64,000 nucleotides of DNA, taken from Alteribacter aurantiacus DSM 18675. GTDB taxonomy: Bacteria; Bacillota; Bacilli; Bacillales; Salisediminibacteriaceae. Position 1 is the stretch's first letter. The number at the start of each line of letters is the position of its first letter. The position numbers and the translations under genes are program-made. The notes under the pieces were generated by a model. It ran no database searches, was not told where the DNA came from, and worked only from the letters and a program-made list of their open reading frames with translations. Below are positions 51,988 to 61,411 of this stretch, in pieces. The stretch spans positions 930,001-994,000 of the forward strand of contig NZ_KE386941.1 in NCBI RefSeq assembly GCF_000429705.1. Direction: 5' to 3'.

Positions 51988-53349
51988 ATGAGTCAAAGAG
52001 ATTTGGGTCAAAACGGTCGTGAGCAGTGGGCTACAAAGATAGGGTTTATGCTTGCTGCTATGGGATCGGCTGTTGGATTAGGGAACATCTGGCGTTTCTC
52101 TTATGTGGCTGGGGAAAATGGGGGAGCAGCGTTCTTACTAATCTACATTGCTATGATCTTGCTGATCGGTATTCCAATCATGCTAGCAGAGTTTTCGATT
52201 GGGCGTCGTGCGCAGAGTGATGCTGTTGGGTCATTTGAAACACTTGCACCTAAAAAGCCTTGGGTCGTTGCCGGTTTCTTGGGTGTAGCTTCTGCTTTTA
52301 TCATTTTGTCTTTTTACGGTGTTATTGCTGGTTGGACAATGAAGTATTTCACAGGTTATTTAACAGGGGGATTATGGTCTGAGCCTGGAGAAGGATATGT
52401 TGATTACTTTGTTAATTTCATCACTAGTCCACTACAACCACTTCTCTGGCAATTCATTTTCATGGCACTAACTGTGGGTATTGTTTTTGTTGGGGTTAAG
52501 AAAGGTATTGAGAAGGCAAATGTTATTTTAATGCCAACTCTTGCGATTCTATTAATTATTTTGGCTGGATACAGTCTTACACTAGGTGGCGCCAGTGAAG
52601 GTCTTGCTTTCCTATTCTCTCCTGACTGGAGTGTTTTAGCTGAACCTGGTATTTACCTAGCCGCATTAGGTCAAGCGTTTTTCTCTTTAAGCTTAGGGAT
52701 GGGTGCTTTGATTACGTACGGTAGTTACCTTTCTAAAAAAGAACAATTACCAGGTGCTACGGCTGGAATCGCAACGATGGATACTCTTTTTGCCGTCATT
52801 GCAGGTATTATGATTTTCCCAGCAGTATTTGCCTTTGGTGGTGAGCCAAGTGATGGTGTAGGACTTGTATTCTTTACACTTCCAAACATCTTTGAAAGTA
52901 TGCCTGGTGGGGTTATCGTCGGTTTAGCCTTCTTCTTCTTACTCGCAGCGGCTGCATTATCTTCTGCTATTTCGCTTCTTGAAGTAGCTGTAGCATACTT
53001 CATCCGTAAGTTTGGATGGACGCGTAAGAAGACGGCGTTAATCATTGGTGGTTTAATTTTCTTACTAGGGGTTCCTTCTTCTCTAGGTCAAGGACTTCTA
53101 TCGGATATTTCCATCATTGGTGGCAGAGATATCTTGGACAGCTTAGATTTTATTGCTTCCAACATCTTCCTACCACTTGGCGGATTGATGATCGCATTGT
53201 TCGCCGGTTGGGGTTGGAAGAAAGCAGAAGTTTTGGAAGCATCCAATTTCGGCTCTTCAACTCTAGGTGCAATTTGGCTTTTCCTCTTGAAATTCGTCGC
53301 ACCGGTCGCCATTTTACTCGTATTCTTGGCGTCGATCGGGATTCTTTAA
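51988..53349 (+). CDS. sodium-dependent transporter, NSS family
   Basis: The 453-residue protein has about 11-12 membrane helices and the neurotransmitter:sodium symporter signature REQWATKIGFMLAAMGSAVGLGNIWRF with NGGAAFLLIYI. The Na+ and substrate sites of LeuT-like proteins lie in this segment. Bacterial relatives carry amino acids, and in salt-loving bacteria often tyrosine, tryptophan or osmolytes. The substrate cannot be read here. GGGGGAGG precedes the ATG. A strong terminator follows at 53384. Confidence 0.93.
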   Translation: MSQRDLGQNGREQWATKIGFMLAAMGSAVGLGNIWRFSYVAGENGGAAFLLIYIAMILLIGIPIMLAEFSIGRRAQSDAVGSFETLAPKKPWVVAGFLGVASAFIILSFYGVIAGWTMKYFTGYLTGGLWSEPGEGYVDYFVNFITSPLQPLLWQFIFMALTVGIVFVGVKKGIEKANVILMPTLAILLIILAGYSLTLGGASEGLAFLFSPDWSVLAEPGIYLAALGQAFFSLSLGMGALITYGSYLSKKEQLPGATAGIATMDTLFAVIAGIMIFPAVFAFGGEPSDGVGLVFFTLPNIFESMPGGVIVGLAFFFLLAAAALSSAISLLEVAVAYFIRKFGWTRKKTALIIGGLIFLLGVPSSLGQGLLSDISIIGGRDILDSLDFIASNIFLPLGGLMIALFAGWGWKKAEVLEASNFGSSTLGAIWLFLLKFVAPVAILLVFLASIGIL

Positions 53350-53383
53350 TAACACAACCTCTTCAATTTAAATACGTATCATT

Positions 53384-53420
53384 AGCCCGGTAGGAGAAAA
53401 CACTCTTACCGGGCTTTTTA
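53384..53420 (+). terminator. intrinsic terminator after the NSS transporter
   Basis: The stem AGCCCGGTAGGAG / CTCTTACCGGGCT with one mismatch is followed by TTTT. Confidence 0.9.
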
Positions 53421-53539
53421 GATAGATTATGTATGTTGAGGTTAACGTGGTAAGTCCGTTAGATTAACCTTTTTTCATTTGCCTAAACGGACCATTCCAT
53501 GTATGGTTATGTATAGCATAAAGTAAAAGGATGACCATC

Positions 53540-54487
53540 ATGAACGATCAAAAAACATACCTCTATCTTTTTAGATATACGGAAGAGGAACAACCGCTCT
53601 GCAAAATGGAAATGCGGGCGTTCTTTGGATTTGACACAAACTCGCACAACATAAAAACACCAATAGAAGTAGATCCAAACCGAAGTCCGTTTATGAGTGA
53701 ACGTATTGAGGTATGGTTTGAAGATAAGACAATCGAAGGCATTATTAATAAGGTTGCATGTTTAGGTGAAACAGGAAAAACCTTCAAACTCTCTTATGTT
53801 AAGAATCGCGATGAAAAAGGAGTGTCGTTTCAAGAAGCAAAAGTACTTGAACGAAAAGTCGGCTTGAATATAAAAGGTAAAGCTAATTTGTCAAACCCAC
53901 ACGATCATTATGGGTTGTATTATGATAAAGGGGTTTGGTATTTTGGTAAACTCGTTTACAGTAAACTAAACTCGGCTCAACACCAAAACAAACCTCACGA
54001 ATATTCAACGGCACTAAGTACCCATATTGCTAGAAGCATAGTTAATATTGCGGTGCCCAAAACTGAAGGAATAAAAGTGATTGATCCATGCTGTGGGATA
54101 GGAACCGTCTTAATTGAAGCGTGTTCAATGGGCGTTTCAATTACTGGTAGTGATGTAAACCCGAAAGTCATGTATGGCTCAAGAAAGAATCTCGCGCATT
54201 TTGGATACGATTGTAAAGTGTCATTACAAGATATTAAAGATGTAACTGAAGAGTATGATGTTGCTATTATTGATATGCCTTACAATCTATGTTCTGTTTT
54301 AGATCCTAAAGATCAGTTGGAAATGTTAAAGAGCGCCCGGAGGTTTGCTCATCGGGTTGTTATTGTAACAATTGAACCGATTGATGAAGCTATTTCACAG
54401 GCTGGGCTTATTATCAATGATCGCTGTGTTTTTAGAAAGAACGGCCGATTTAAAAGAGAAGTGATGGTTTGTTCGTCAAAATACTAA
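53540..54487 (+). CDS. TRM11-like SAM-dependent RNA methyltransferase
   Basis: The 315-residue protein has an N-terminal THUMP-like region and a Rossmann methyltransferase domain. VIDPCCGIGTVLIEACSMG is motif I and IIDMPYNLCSVLDP is motif IV, a D-M-P-Y variant of the N/D-P-P-Y found in enzymes methylating exocyclic amino groups. Archaeal and eukaryotic TRM11 makes m2G in tRNA; bacterial relatives are uncharacterised. An earlier ATG at 53531 touches the AAAGGA site, so the ATG at 53540 is preferred. It heads a likely three-gene run. Confidence 0.75.
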   Translation: MNDQKTYLYLFRYTEEEQPLCKMEMRAFFGFDTNSHNIKTPIEVDPNRSPFMSERIEVWFEDKTIEGIINKVACLGETGKTFKLSYVKNRDEKGVSFQEAKVLERKVGLNIKGKANLSNPHDHYGLYYDKGVWYFGKLVYSKLNSAQHQNKPHEYSTALSTHIARSIVNIAVPKTEGIKVIDPCCGIGTVLIEACSMGVSITGSDVNPKVMYGSRKNLAHFGYDCKVSLQDIKDVTEEYDVAIIDMPYNLCSVLDPKDQLEMLKSARRFAHRVVIVTIEPIDEAISQAGLIINDRCVFRKNGRFKREVMVCSSKY

Positions 54488-54520
54488 TATTTACTTAACT
54501 GTTTGACTAAGGAGGGCGGC

Positions 54521-55093
54521 ATGAGTAAGTTTATCGATTTTTTAGAGTCTCATATTGGACCGATTGAACGAGGGTGGATAAAAGACCCCACAGGTAAACA
54601 ACTTCCATTTCAAATTGTTAAATTTAGTGATGGGCCACTACCTGACACGACGACATATTGTACCCTCGGCTTGAGTAATGAATTGTTAGGGGATGCAGGT
54701 GAAAAGGAACATGTCCGCCAAGAGCTTGTGTTTGCTACATATGACCAATTTCAAGACGAAGCTATACCTTTCATCATGCAAAATGTTGGAGCAATGGCAA
54801 TGAGAAACAAGGTACCTTTCAGAAGAGGGGATGTGATAGGCCCTTATGGACCTATGTTTAACGAATCTCATATGGAAGCTTTTTATGTTACACTACCTGT
54901 TTACTACCCCTCGCAGTTTGAAGTTTATGAAATTAATGAGAAAGTTTGCATTCAGTTACGATGGCTTGTTCCCATTACGGTCGACGAAGCTACATTTATT
55001 GAAGAAAAAGGGTGGGGACATTTTGAAGATTTATTAGAAGAGTCAGAACCAGACCTTATTGACATAAATAGACCTTGTTTGATAGGTAGGTAG
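54521..55093 (+). CDS. suppressor-of-fused (SUFU) domain protein
   Basis: The 190-residue protein fits the bacterial SUFU family: FLESHIGPIERGWI, TYCTLGLSNELL, QELVFATYDQFQDE and VTLPVYYPSQFEVYEIN. In animals the domain inhibits Gli transcription factors. In bacteria SUFU proteins are often immunity proteins beside toxins or are orphan. AAGGAGG lies 5 nt before the ATG at 54521. No toxin is recognisable next to it. It lies between a methyltransferase and a phosphoesterase gene on the same strand. Confidence 0.82.
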   Translation: MSKFIDFLESHIGPIERGWIKDPTGKQLPFQIVKFSDGPLPDTTTYCTLGLSNELLGDAGEKEHVRQELVFATYDQFQDEAIPFIMQNVGAMAMRNKVPFRRGDVIGPYGPMFNESHMEAFYVTLPVYYPSQFEVYEINEKVCIQLRWLVPITVDEATFIEEKGWGHFEDLLEESEPDLIDINRPCLIGR

Positions 55094-55114
55094 ATTAGAA
55101 ATGGGATACCTAAA

Positions 55115-55600
55115 ATGAAGGTAATCATTGTCGGAGACACACACATGCCAAAACGAGCCACTCATTTACCGATGAGACTTAAAGTTGAATTGGAGACTGC
55201 CGATCGTATTATTCATACTGGAGACTGGAATTCAATTTGTGTATATGATCAACTCAAGCAATTTGCACCAGTTGATGGGGTAGCGGGAAACACTGACGAC
55301 AAAGAGATTCTTAAACGCTTTAAACATAAGGAACGTATTTCTATCAAGGGGTTTAAGATCGGGTTGGTTCACGGTCACGGCACAAAAAAAACAACAGAAA
55401 AAAGGGCGCTTGAATCGTTTGAACCTGACTTGGACCTCATTATCTTTGGACACTCCCATATTCCATATACAAGATACCATAATAAAACACTGCTTTTTAA
55501 TCCTGGCTCTGTTACAGATAAACGAAAACTTCCTTATTACTCTTTTGGGGTGATGCATATAGAAGAACACATTTCATTGACACATGTGTTCTTTAATTAA
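55115..55600 (+). CDS. YfcE-type metallophosphoesterase
   Basis: The 161-residue protein is a small calcineurin-like phosphoesterase. Metal ligands appear in order: IIVGDTHMPKRA, IIHTGDWNS, GVAGNTDDKEI (GNxD-type), LVHGHG and FGHSHIP, then NPGSVTDKR. YfcE and MJ0936-like enzymes hydrolyse phosphodiesters with manganese. The physiological substrate is unknown. It follows the SUFU gene by 21 nt with a weak ribosome binding site. Its 3' end overlaps the convergent gene by 8 bp. Confidence 0.85.
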   Translation: MKVIIVGDTHMPKRATHLPMRLKVELETADRIIHTGDWNSICVYDQLKQFAPVDGVAGNTDDKEILKRFKHKERISIKGFKIGLVHGHGTKKTTEKRALESFEPDLDLIIFGHSHIPYTRYHNKTLLFNPGSVTDKRKLPYYSFGVMHIEEHISLTHVFFN

Positions 55601-56282
55601 TCGTGTTTTTCATATGCTTGAGGAATATAGCTAATAGATTGGGGTATTTCTCTTTGAAGAGTTGTTCGTAGCTGTATGACAGATAATAATTTGAGAACGA
55701 TATTAAATCAATGGCTGCTGGCTTACACATTGATTGGAGGCCGTGTAAAAAGTCAGCCGTTGTCGTATACAATCCATCACCGAAAGGGAGCATCATTCCT
55801 GTTACGATTGAGCCTTCTTGAGGAGGTGTGAACCTCTCTTTGTATACAACGACGGTCTTCGTCTCCACATCGAAAATATCGTCTACATCATAAATGCGGT
55901 TCGATTTCGAATCGTTTGCACCGAGATAAAAAAATCCAGGCGAGCAATATTGCCATTCATTAATCATAAAAAGGGTGTAGGGAGTTAGACTACTTTGGAT
56001 GGTAGGAATTCTTCGTTCGAGGAAGGCTTGAAAAATCGTTTTATTTTTTCTGGCAGCAGGGACGCAATAGATCATCCATGTAGTCAGTTGGGGAAATGCC
56101 TGATCGGGCATTTCTTTAAAAATCGGATATTTGTTCTTTAATACTTCCCAATGCTTCATCATATATGACTTATAATGTGTTGTGGCGTATTCATGAAACA
56201 AATCCATTACATACAAAAGTTCTTCTCTTTCAACTTCTGTAAGAGGTTTTCTTTCTTCAAAAGAGGTGAATTGAAATATCAT
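55593..56282 (-). CDS. hypothetical protein of 229 residues
   Basis: This soluble protein starts MIFQFTSFEERKPLTEVERE. Distinctive blocks are HYKSYMMKHWEVLKNKYPIF, TTWMIYCVPAARKNKTIFQAF and IVTGMMLPFGDGLYTTTADF. I recognise no domain. Many aromatic residues and the LPFGDG segment suggest a folded enzyme-like or binding domain. GTGAGG precedes the ATG. It is a single convergent gene overlapping the phosphoesterase gene by 8 bp. Confidence 0.65.
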   Translation of the reverse strand: MIFQFTSFEERKPLTEVEREELLYVMDLFHEYATTHYKSYMMKHWEVLKNKYPIFKEMPDQAFPQLTTWMIYCVPAARKNKTIFQAFLERRIPTIQSSLTPYTLFMINEWQYCSPGFFYLGANDSKSNRIYDVDDIFDVETKTVVVYKERFTPPQEGSIVTGMMLPFGDGLYTTTADFLHGLQSMCKPAAIDLISFSNYYLSYSYEQLFKEKYPNLLAIFLKHMKNTIN

Positions 56283-56402
56283 TAGCGCGCCTCACTTTCA
56301 ATGATAGGGGATTTTTTTGGGGAACTTATGTTCTGTATTGTACACTAGCGAAGAATCAATTACCATACTTTTTTGGGAAAATAACATTTATGAGGTGGCA
56401 TG

Positions 56403-57353
56403 ATGACAGTGAATAAAGAGAATCAAGACATGCGAGTATTCAGCTTAAATTCTAACGATCCATTGGTTGATGAAATTGTTAAAGAGCTAAACATTGAAAA
56501 AGGCAAAAGTACGATCAAACGATTTAGTGATGGGGAAATACAGATGAATATAGAAGAGAGTATTCGTGGGTGTGATGTATATCTCGTTCAATCTACTTCT
56601 CAACCAGGAAATGAGTATTTAATGGAACTGTTGATCATGATCGACGCAATGAAACGAGCTTCAGCACGAACGATCAATTGTGTCATCCCTTATTTCGGGT
56701 ACTCACGTCAGGATCGAAAAGCCAGATCAAGAGAACCGATTACAGCAAAATTGATTGCTAATCTCCTTGAAAAAGCTGGTGCTGATCGCATCATTACTGT
56801 TGATTTGCACGCACCGCAAGTACAAGGATTTTTTAATATTCCCGTCGATCAACTTCTTGCTTTTCCAATTCTGTCATCGTATTTTATCGAGAAAAACTTG
56901 GAGAATCCAGTCATTGTAGCTCCAGAGAATGGAGGAGTTATTAGGGCAAGAAAATTAGGGGATGCATTGGATTGTCCAATTGCTTTAATTGATCGCAATC
57001 GTAGTATGCCAGGCAGAGGTCATATGGATATTATGGGAGAAGTAGCAGGTAAGACCGCCATTATTATTGATGATATGATTGACACAGCGAGAACAATTAG
57101 AGCAGCATCAAGTGAGTTACTTGCACGAGGAGCTAAGGAAGTTTACGCTTGCTGTACTCACCCTGTTCTTTCCGAACCTGCTATAGACAGAATCAATGAG
57201 TCGGATATCGTGGAAGTGGTAACGACCAATTCCATATTCCTTCCGGAAGAAAAGAAGACTAACCGGCTAAAAGTACTTTCATTGGCACCTATTTTGGCAG
57301 AGGCCATTACAAAAGTTCAAAACGACGAATCGGTGAGTACACTTTTTGAATAA
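56403..57353 (+). CDS. prs: ribose-phosphate pyrophosphokinase, divergent paralogue
   Basis: The 316-residue protein aligns along its full length with PRPP synthetase. [20 protein letters not shown] is the ATP-binding region, [16 protein letters not shown] holds a metal-binding histidine, and [10 protein letters not shown] the PRPP loop. It deviates from usual bacterial Prs at key places: PENGG instead of [15 protein letters not shown] instead of the DKRRPRP flexible loop, and DTARTI instead of DTAGTI. It is alone, not beside glmU as the housekeeping gene is in B. subtilis. GAGGTGG precedes two possible ATGs (56400 and 56403). Confidence 0.8.
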   Translation: MTVNKENQDMRVFSLNSNDPLVDEIVKELNIEKGKSTIKRFSDGEIQMNIEESIRGCDVYLVQSTSQPGNEYLMELLIMIDAMKRASARTINCVIPYFGYSRQDRKARSREPITAKLIANLLEKAGADRIITVDLHAPQVQGFFNIPVDQLLAFPILSSYFIEKNLENPVIVAPENGGVIRARKLGDALDCPIALIDRNRSMPGRGHMDIMGEVAGKTAIIIDDMIDTARTIRAASSELLARGAKEVYACCTHPVLSEPAIDRINESDIVEVVTTNSIFLPEEKKTNRLKVLSLAPILAEAITKVQNDESVSTLFE

Positions 57354-57549
57354 AAATCAAGTGCATTCTTAATAACATGGCGACTTGCGAGGTGCCAACC
57401 GTTTTCGTTCAATCCATGCAACCCACTAATGGTTTGCAGAGGAGAAGCGCAGCATTTCTACTGGTTCGTCGGCAATTGATGGGCTGAAGCAAAGCCTTAT
57501 ACAGTAAAGCAAGGCTACATTAATTTATAATTAAAGTAGAGGTGATTTT
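57354..57549. other. intergenic segment of raised GC content between prs and the DUF1349 gene
   Basis: About 195 bp, with a locally GC-rich part (57380-57490) lacking open frames. Short inverted repeats are present but no terminator with a T tract. It may be a decayed dispersed repeat. The ribosome binding site GAGGTGAT at 57540 serves the next gene. Confidence 0.4.
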
Positions 57550-58191
57550 TTGAAAACAACAGCTATTATACTTAACGAACATTTCGAGGATAACAGACTT
57601 AGTGATGATTTAAAGTGGTTCTGTGAACCTAAGGAATGGTTTATTGAAAAAAATTCCTCTGAGCTTGTCATGCATACAGATGAGAACACCGATTATTGGA
57701 AGAAAACACATTATGGTTTCGAAGCAGATAATGGTCATTTTCTTTATAAAGAAACAAATAAAAATTTCAGATTAACTACAAAAGTGAAGACAAAACCAAA
57801 ATCAAAGTATGACCAAGCGGGTTTAATGTTGAGATTCTCAGAAGACACTTGGATAAAAACATCATTGGAATACATGCCAAATGGATTAAGTAAATTGGGT
57901 GCGGTTGTAACAAATCATGGTTATTCCGATTGGTCAACACAACATGTAGAGTATGAGAATGAAGATCTCTTTTATAGAATATCAAGAATTGGTCAAAATG
58001 GTTATGTTGACTTTTCATTTGACGGGGTACAATGGTACCAAATACGTATTGCACACTTGGATATCCCAGAGAATTCTCCTGTTAAAGTGGGGTTATATGC
58101 TTGTAGTCCACAAGGAAAAGATCAAGAAGTAAGGTTTGATTTTTTGGAAATAGAAGAACTTTCCGACGATCCCCGGGAAGCTTATTTATAA
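57550..58191 (+). CDS. DUF1349 family protein (concanavalin-like fold)
   Basis: The 213-residue protein matches DUF1349: FEDNRLSDDLKWFCEPKEWF, then DYWKKTHYGFEADNGHFLY, YDQAGLMLRFSEDTWIKTSLEY, and GYSDWSTQHV. The C-terminal block VKVGLYACSPQGKDQEVRFDFLEIEEL is diagnostic. The family folds as a beta-sandwich and is thought to bind carbohydrate, but no activity is proven. No signal peptide is present. The start is TTG after GAGGTGAT. It is a single gene ending in a bidirectional terminator. Confidence 0.88.
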   Translation: MKTTAIILNEHFEDNRLSDDLKWFCEPKEWFIEKNSSELVMHTDENTDYWKKTHYGFEADNGHFLYKETNKNFRLTTKVKTKPKSKYDQAGLMLRFSEDTWIKTSLEYMPNGLSKLGAVVTNHGYSDWSTQHVEYENEDLFYRISRIGQNGYVDFSFDGVQWYQIRIAHLDIPENSPVKVGLYACSPQGKDQEVRFDFLEIEELSDDPREAYL

Positions 58192-58270
58192 AACTTCTTG
58201 TGATTCTTCACGAATGCTTCTCAGGTGAGGTTGATGTAAGAAAGGAAAAGTAGTGAAAGAAGTAAAGGTT

Positions 58271-58302
58271 AAAGGACTTAGAGAAAACCTCTAAGTCCTT
58301 TT
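58271..58302. terminator. bidirectional terminator between DUF1349 and helicase genes
   Basis: A perfect 13-bp stem AAAGGACTTAGAG / CTCTAAGTCCTTT. Confidence 0.9.
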
Positions 58303-58365
58303 CGTTTGTGTTTTGCTTACTTTAAACCTATTTATGGAACCCTTTATCTAATATGTTTTTTTATA

Positions 58366-60297
58366 TCAATCATACTCGATCGGTACTGGTATAGCTGATT
58401 GAACATTTTCACTGTAAGCTTTCTTCTGGTGATCAGTTAAAAATAATCTGATTACACCTTTGTCATCCGATGAACGTATTAGTCTTCCCACACCTTGTCT
58501 TAATCTTAAGGTCATGTATGGGATATCAACATCTTCATGAGGGTGTTGAGTGTGTTGACGTTTTGCTTTAAAGACAGGATCAATTGGAGGAAACGGCAGG
58601 GATGCGATCATGACCTGGCTTAATGCGACACCCGGTATATCCAACCCTTCCCACAAATGATAGGCACAAAGAACATGGTTCTCGTTACCTTGGAATGTCT
58701 TAACAATTTCACTGATTTCTTGATCACCTTCAAATAAGTAAACCTTCTTTGTATCATGTGAACGAAGGGCTGATTTGAAGCGGTTCATCTCATCAGAGGA
58801 TGAGAATAGTACCAGAGAACCGCCGCCGTGTTGCTCTGCTTGTTTGACAATTTGATTCCACTTATCAATTTCTGAATTTAATACATAACCATACGCTTGC
58901 ATTTTTTCATTGTAGTCAAACGGAGAATCGACTGTAAACCCGTTGTATTGATCAATACCTAAGTTTTTAGAGAAGAATGAGAAGTCTCCTTCTTTTGATA
59001 GGGTTGCAGAAGAGAATACAAATGGAATGTTTTGTGAAAACACTTCACTTTTTAAAACATCTTCAACCAGTCGTGGCATAATGACTAAAGAAAAAGCTTC
59101 ATTTGTTTCTTCGATCCAGTAGATTCCTTTATCTTCTTTAAGGAATACGTTGAGTCCATAATCATAAAATTCCAAGTATTCTTCAATCATCTTCAAATGG
59201 TATTCTTCAAGTACATACAACTCAGAGTCAAAAACAAGTTGATCGAGAAGGTTTTCAACTTTCTCTTTCAGAATGGACACAATGTGAAGCATTTCTTTAG
59301 AGCGCGGGACTTCTTTTCGGTTTGATGCCACTTGCATTTTAGCAGAGTCCCTAAGAATATCAAACCATTCATCATGTAAAGCAAGGATATCTTCAATCAA
59401 TACAAGAGACTCTTCTCGGACATCCTGATTCATATATCCTGTTAATACGTTTATTAGTGTATTTGCGTTGAAACGGTACGTGAGACCTTTTTGAGCCGCA
59501 TACTCTAATAGATGACCTTCATCAAAGACAACACAACTCGCTTCAGGGAGTAACGGTAATTGTCCTTCACGCGTTCTTGATTCCTTTGTCCATACGTGTT
59601 CCATGTAAAAGTCATGAGAGCAAATCACCAAGTCGCCAGCATCTCGATAGTGTTGGCGGTTTAAAGTTTGCCCACATCGATGGAAAAATTCGCAAGTGGA
59701 ACATTGCTGAAGTGGATCCCACGCAATGGATTCCCACTTTTCATCAGCTACCCATGGATATTCTTTTCGGTCTCCAAATGGTGTAAATGAAGTCATGGAA
59801 ACGCCTTGTTGATGAACAAATCCAGGGACTTGATCGTACACACGGTGAATATCGTCATCGTCAGTTTTATTAACTAAATCACTTAATTTTTTTACACAAA
59901 CATACTGTTCCCGTGCTTTTGCAAGGCGCACGTCAATGGTGAGGCCTAATGCCTTTGTCAACTTATCAATGTCTCCACCTGGCTTAACCAATTGTTCAAT
60001 TAATGTTTCATCTGCACAAGAAATAATAGCTGGTTTTCTCATATACCTTGCATAGCAAATGGTATAAATCAAATAAACAAGTGTTTTCCCAGTGCCGACT
60101 CCTGCCTCAGCGAAAACAATACTTTTATTTTTAAATGCTTGTTCTAATTGAAAAGCCATAAAGATCTGTTCATCTCTAAGCTCATATCCTTGTTCAGGTA
60201 GGATATCGTAAAAAACGTCTCCTACGAAGTTTCCTAACTCATCGAAAAAATGGCCGCTTTTTGTTTGTTGAAAAGGGAGGGCTGCTGTTTTTTTCAT
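58366..60297 (-). CDS. DinG/XPD-like ATP-dependent DNA helicase (YpvA type)
   Basis: This 643-residue superfamily 2 helicase has Walker A as FAEAGVGTGKTLVYLIYT and the DEAH-like motif II VVFDEGHLLEYAA. FVFSSATLSKEG precedes the late motifs, and VGRLIRSSDDKGVIRLFL is motif VI. Cysteines in REQYVCVKKL and QQCSTCEFFHRCGQ would hold the 4Fe-4S cluster typical of XPD/DinG. B. subtilis YpvA has the same size and layout. The role is probably in repair of recombination or R-loop structures. AAGGAATGA precedes the ATG. Confidence 0.9.
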   Translation of the reverse strand: MKKTAALPFQQTKSGHFFDELGNFVGDVFYDILPEQGYELRDEQIFMAFQLEQAFKNKSIVFAEAGVGTGKTLVYLIYTICYARYMRKPAIISCADETLIEQLVKPGGDIDKLTKALGLTIDVRLAKAREQYVCVKKLSDLVNKTDDDDIHRVYDQVPGFVHQQGVSMTSFTPFGDRKEYPWVADEKWESIAWDPLQQCSTCEFFHRCGQTLNRQHYRDAGDLVICSHDFYMEHVWTKESRTREGQLPLLPEASCVVFDEGHLLEYAAQKGLTYRFNANTLINVLTGYMNQDVREESLVLIEDILALHDEWFDILRDSAKMQVASNRKEVPRSKEMLHIVSILKEKVENLLDQLVFDSELYVLEEYHLKMIEEYLEFYDYGLNVFLKEDKGIYWIEETNEAFSLVIMPRLVEDVLKSEVFSQNIPFVFSSATLSKEGDFSFFSKNLGIDQYNGFTVDSPFDYNEKMQAYGYVLNSEIDKWNQIVKQAEQHGGGSLVLFSSSDEMNRFKSALRSHDTKKVYLFEGDQEISEIVKTFQGNENHVLCAYHLWEGLDIPGVALSQVMIASLPFPPIDPVFKAKRQHTQHPHEDVDIPYMTLRLRQGVGRLIRSSDDKGVIRLFLTDHQKKAYSENVQSAIPVPIEYD

Positions 60298-60368
60298 TTA
60301 TTTCATTCCTTATATACGAAGTTTTACCAACACTACATGATATCAGAAACTCATCGCTTTGAATATGG

Positions 60369-61280
60369 CTAAACGGTAAATGTAACGAGATCATTCGCAA
60401 TACATGTGTTGGGAAATATTTCTCTCCCTTCCTTTTCCAACATGAGCGGGTCTTGGTATCTTGGACTGATGTGAGTAAGGATAAGGTGATTCACTCGAGC
60501 TTTTAATGCAAGAGTGGCTGCTTGTTCTGTTGTACTATGGTAATACAGCTGTGCGTGTCTTTCTTCGGATTTTGAAAATGTTGCTTCGTGTACAAGAAGG
60601 TCAACTTTTTCAGCTAACCTTAATCCTTTCGTTGAGTATCTTGTATCACCTAAGATGCAAACGGACTTTCCTTCCTTAAGTGGGCCTATGAATGGACTGG
60701 TTTCAAATGTTCTTCCATCTGGTAACGTTACTTCTTTTTTATGTTTAAATTCCTTAAGGTGAGGGCCTAACGGGATGTTGGCTTCCTTTACTTTTTCCAT
60801 TAATAACGAACCAGGCTGGTCGTGTTTTTGAATGCGAAACCCAAAAGAAGGGACGCCGTGATCAAGCTTTGCTACATTTACTGATGCCGTTTCATCCTTA
60901 AAGAGAAGACCTTCCTCGTTCATTTCAACGATCTCTAAAGGGTATAAGAGATGCGTTTGGCTTATCTGTAGAGAAGCATTTATGTATTCCTTTAGTCCTG
61001 AAGGGCCATAGATCGTTACCTTTGAAGTGGCTCCTTGATAGGACCGACTTGATAGTAATCCAGGAAGACCATAGATATGATCCCCGTGAATATGTGTAAT
61101 AAAAATTTTATTAATTTTACTTGCTTTTACCGATGTATGTAACATTTGATGTTGGGTTCCTTCACCGCAATCAAAAAGCCATGTATCATTTTTTTCGTTC
61201 ATTAAATGCAGGGCAATGGCAGTGACGTTTCTTTCTTTTGAAGGAACGCCTGCCCCTGTACCTAAAAATGTTACTTTCAT
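60369..61280 (-). CDS. rnz: ribonuclease Z
   Basis: This 303-residue metallo-beta-lactamase-fold enzyme matures the 3' ends of tRNA precursors. FLGTGAGVPSKERNVTA starts it, and FITHIHGDHIYGLPGLL is the HxHxDH zinc motif. GFRIQKHDQPGSL belongs to the exosite region, ILGDTRYS and HEATFSKSEERHA carry further ligands, and HLILTHISPRY carries the last histidine. Length is normal for the short form. AGAGGTGATTTTGT precedes the ATG. Confidence 0.95.
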   Translation of the reverse strand: MKVTFLGTGAGVPSKERNVTAIALHLMNEKNDTWLFDCGEGTQHQMLHTSVKASKINKIFITHIHGDHIYGLPGLLSSRSYQGATSKVTIYGPSGLKEYINASLQISQTHLLYPLEIVEMNEEGLLFKDETASVNVAKLDHGVPSFGFRIQKHDQPGSLLMEKVKEANIPLGPHLKEFKHKKEVTLPDGRTFETSPFIGPLKEGKSVCILGDTRYSTKGLRLAEKVDLLVHEATFSKSEERHAQLYYHSTTEQAATLALKARVNHLILTHISPRYQDPLMLEKEGREIFPNTCIANDLVTFTV

Positions 61281-61411
61281 ACAAAATCACCTCTATTTTT
61301 ATTATGAGGTAATTGTTCCAATGAATTCAAGGTGAGAGCTCCGAACCTTTCAACAAGCCTTACGTAGTGCTATGATGGTGAAAAAGGCGTAATTTCAGGG
61401 AGGGAAAGGTC

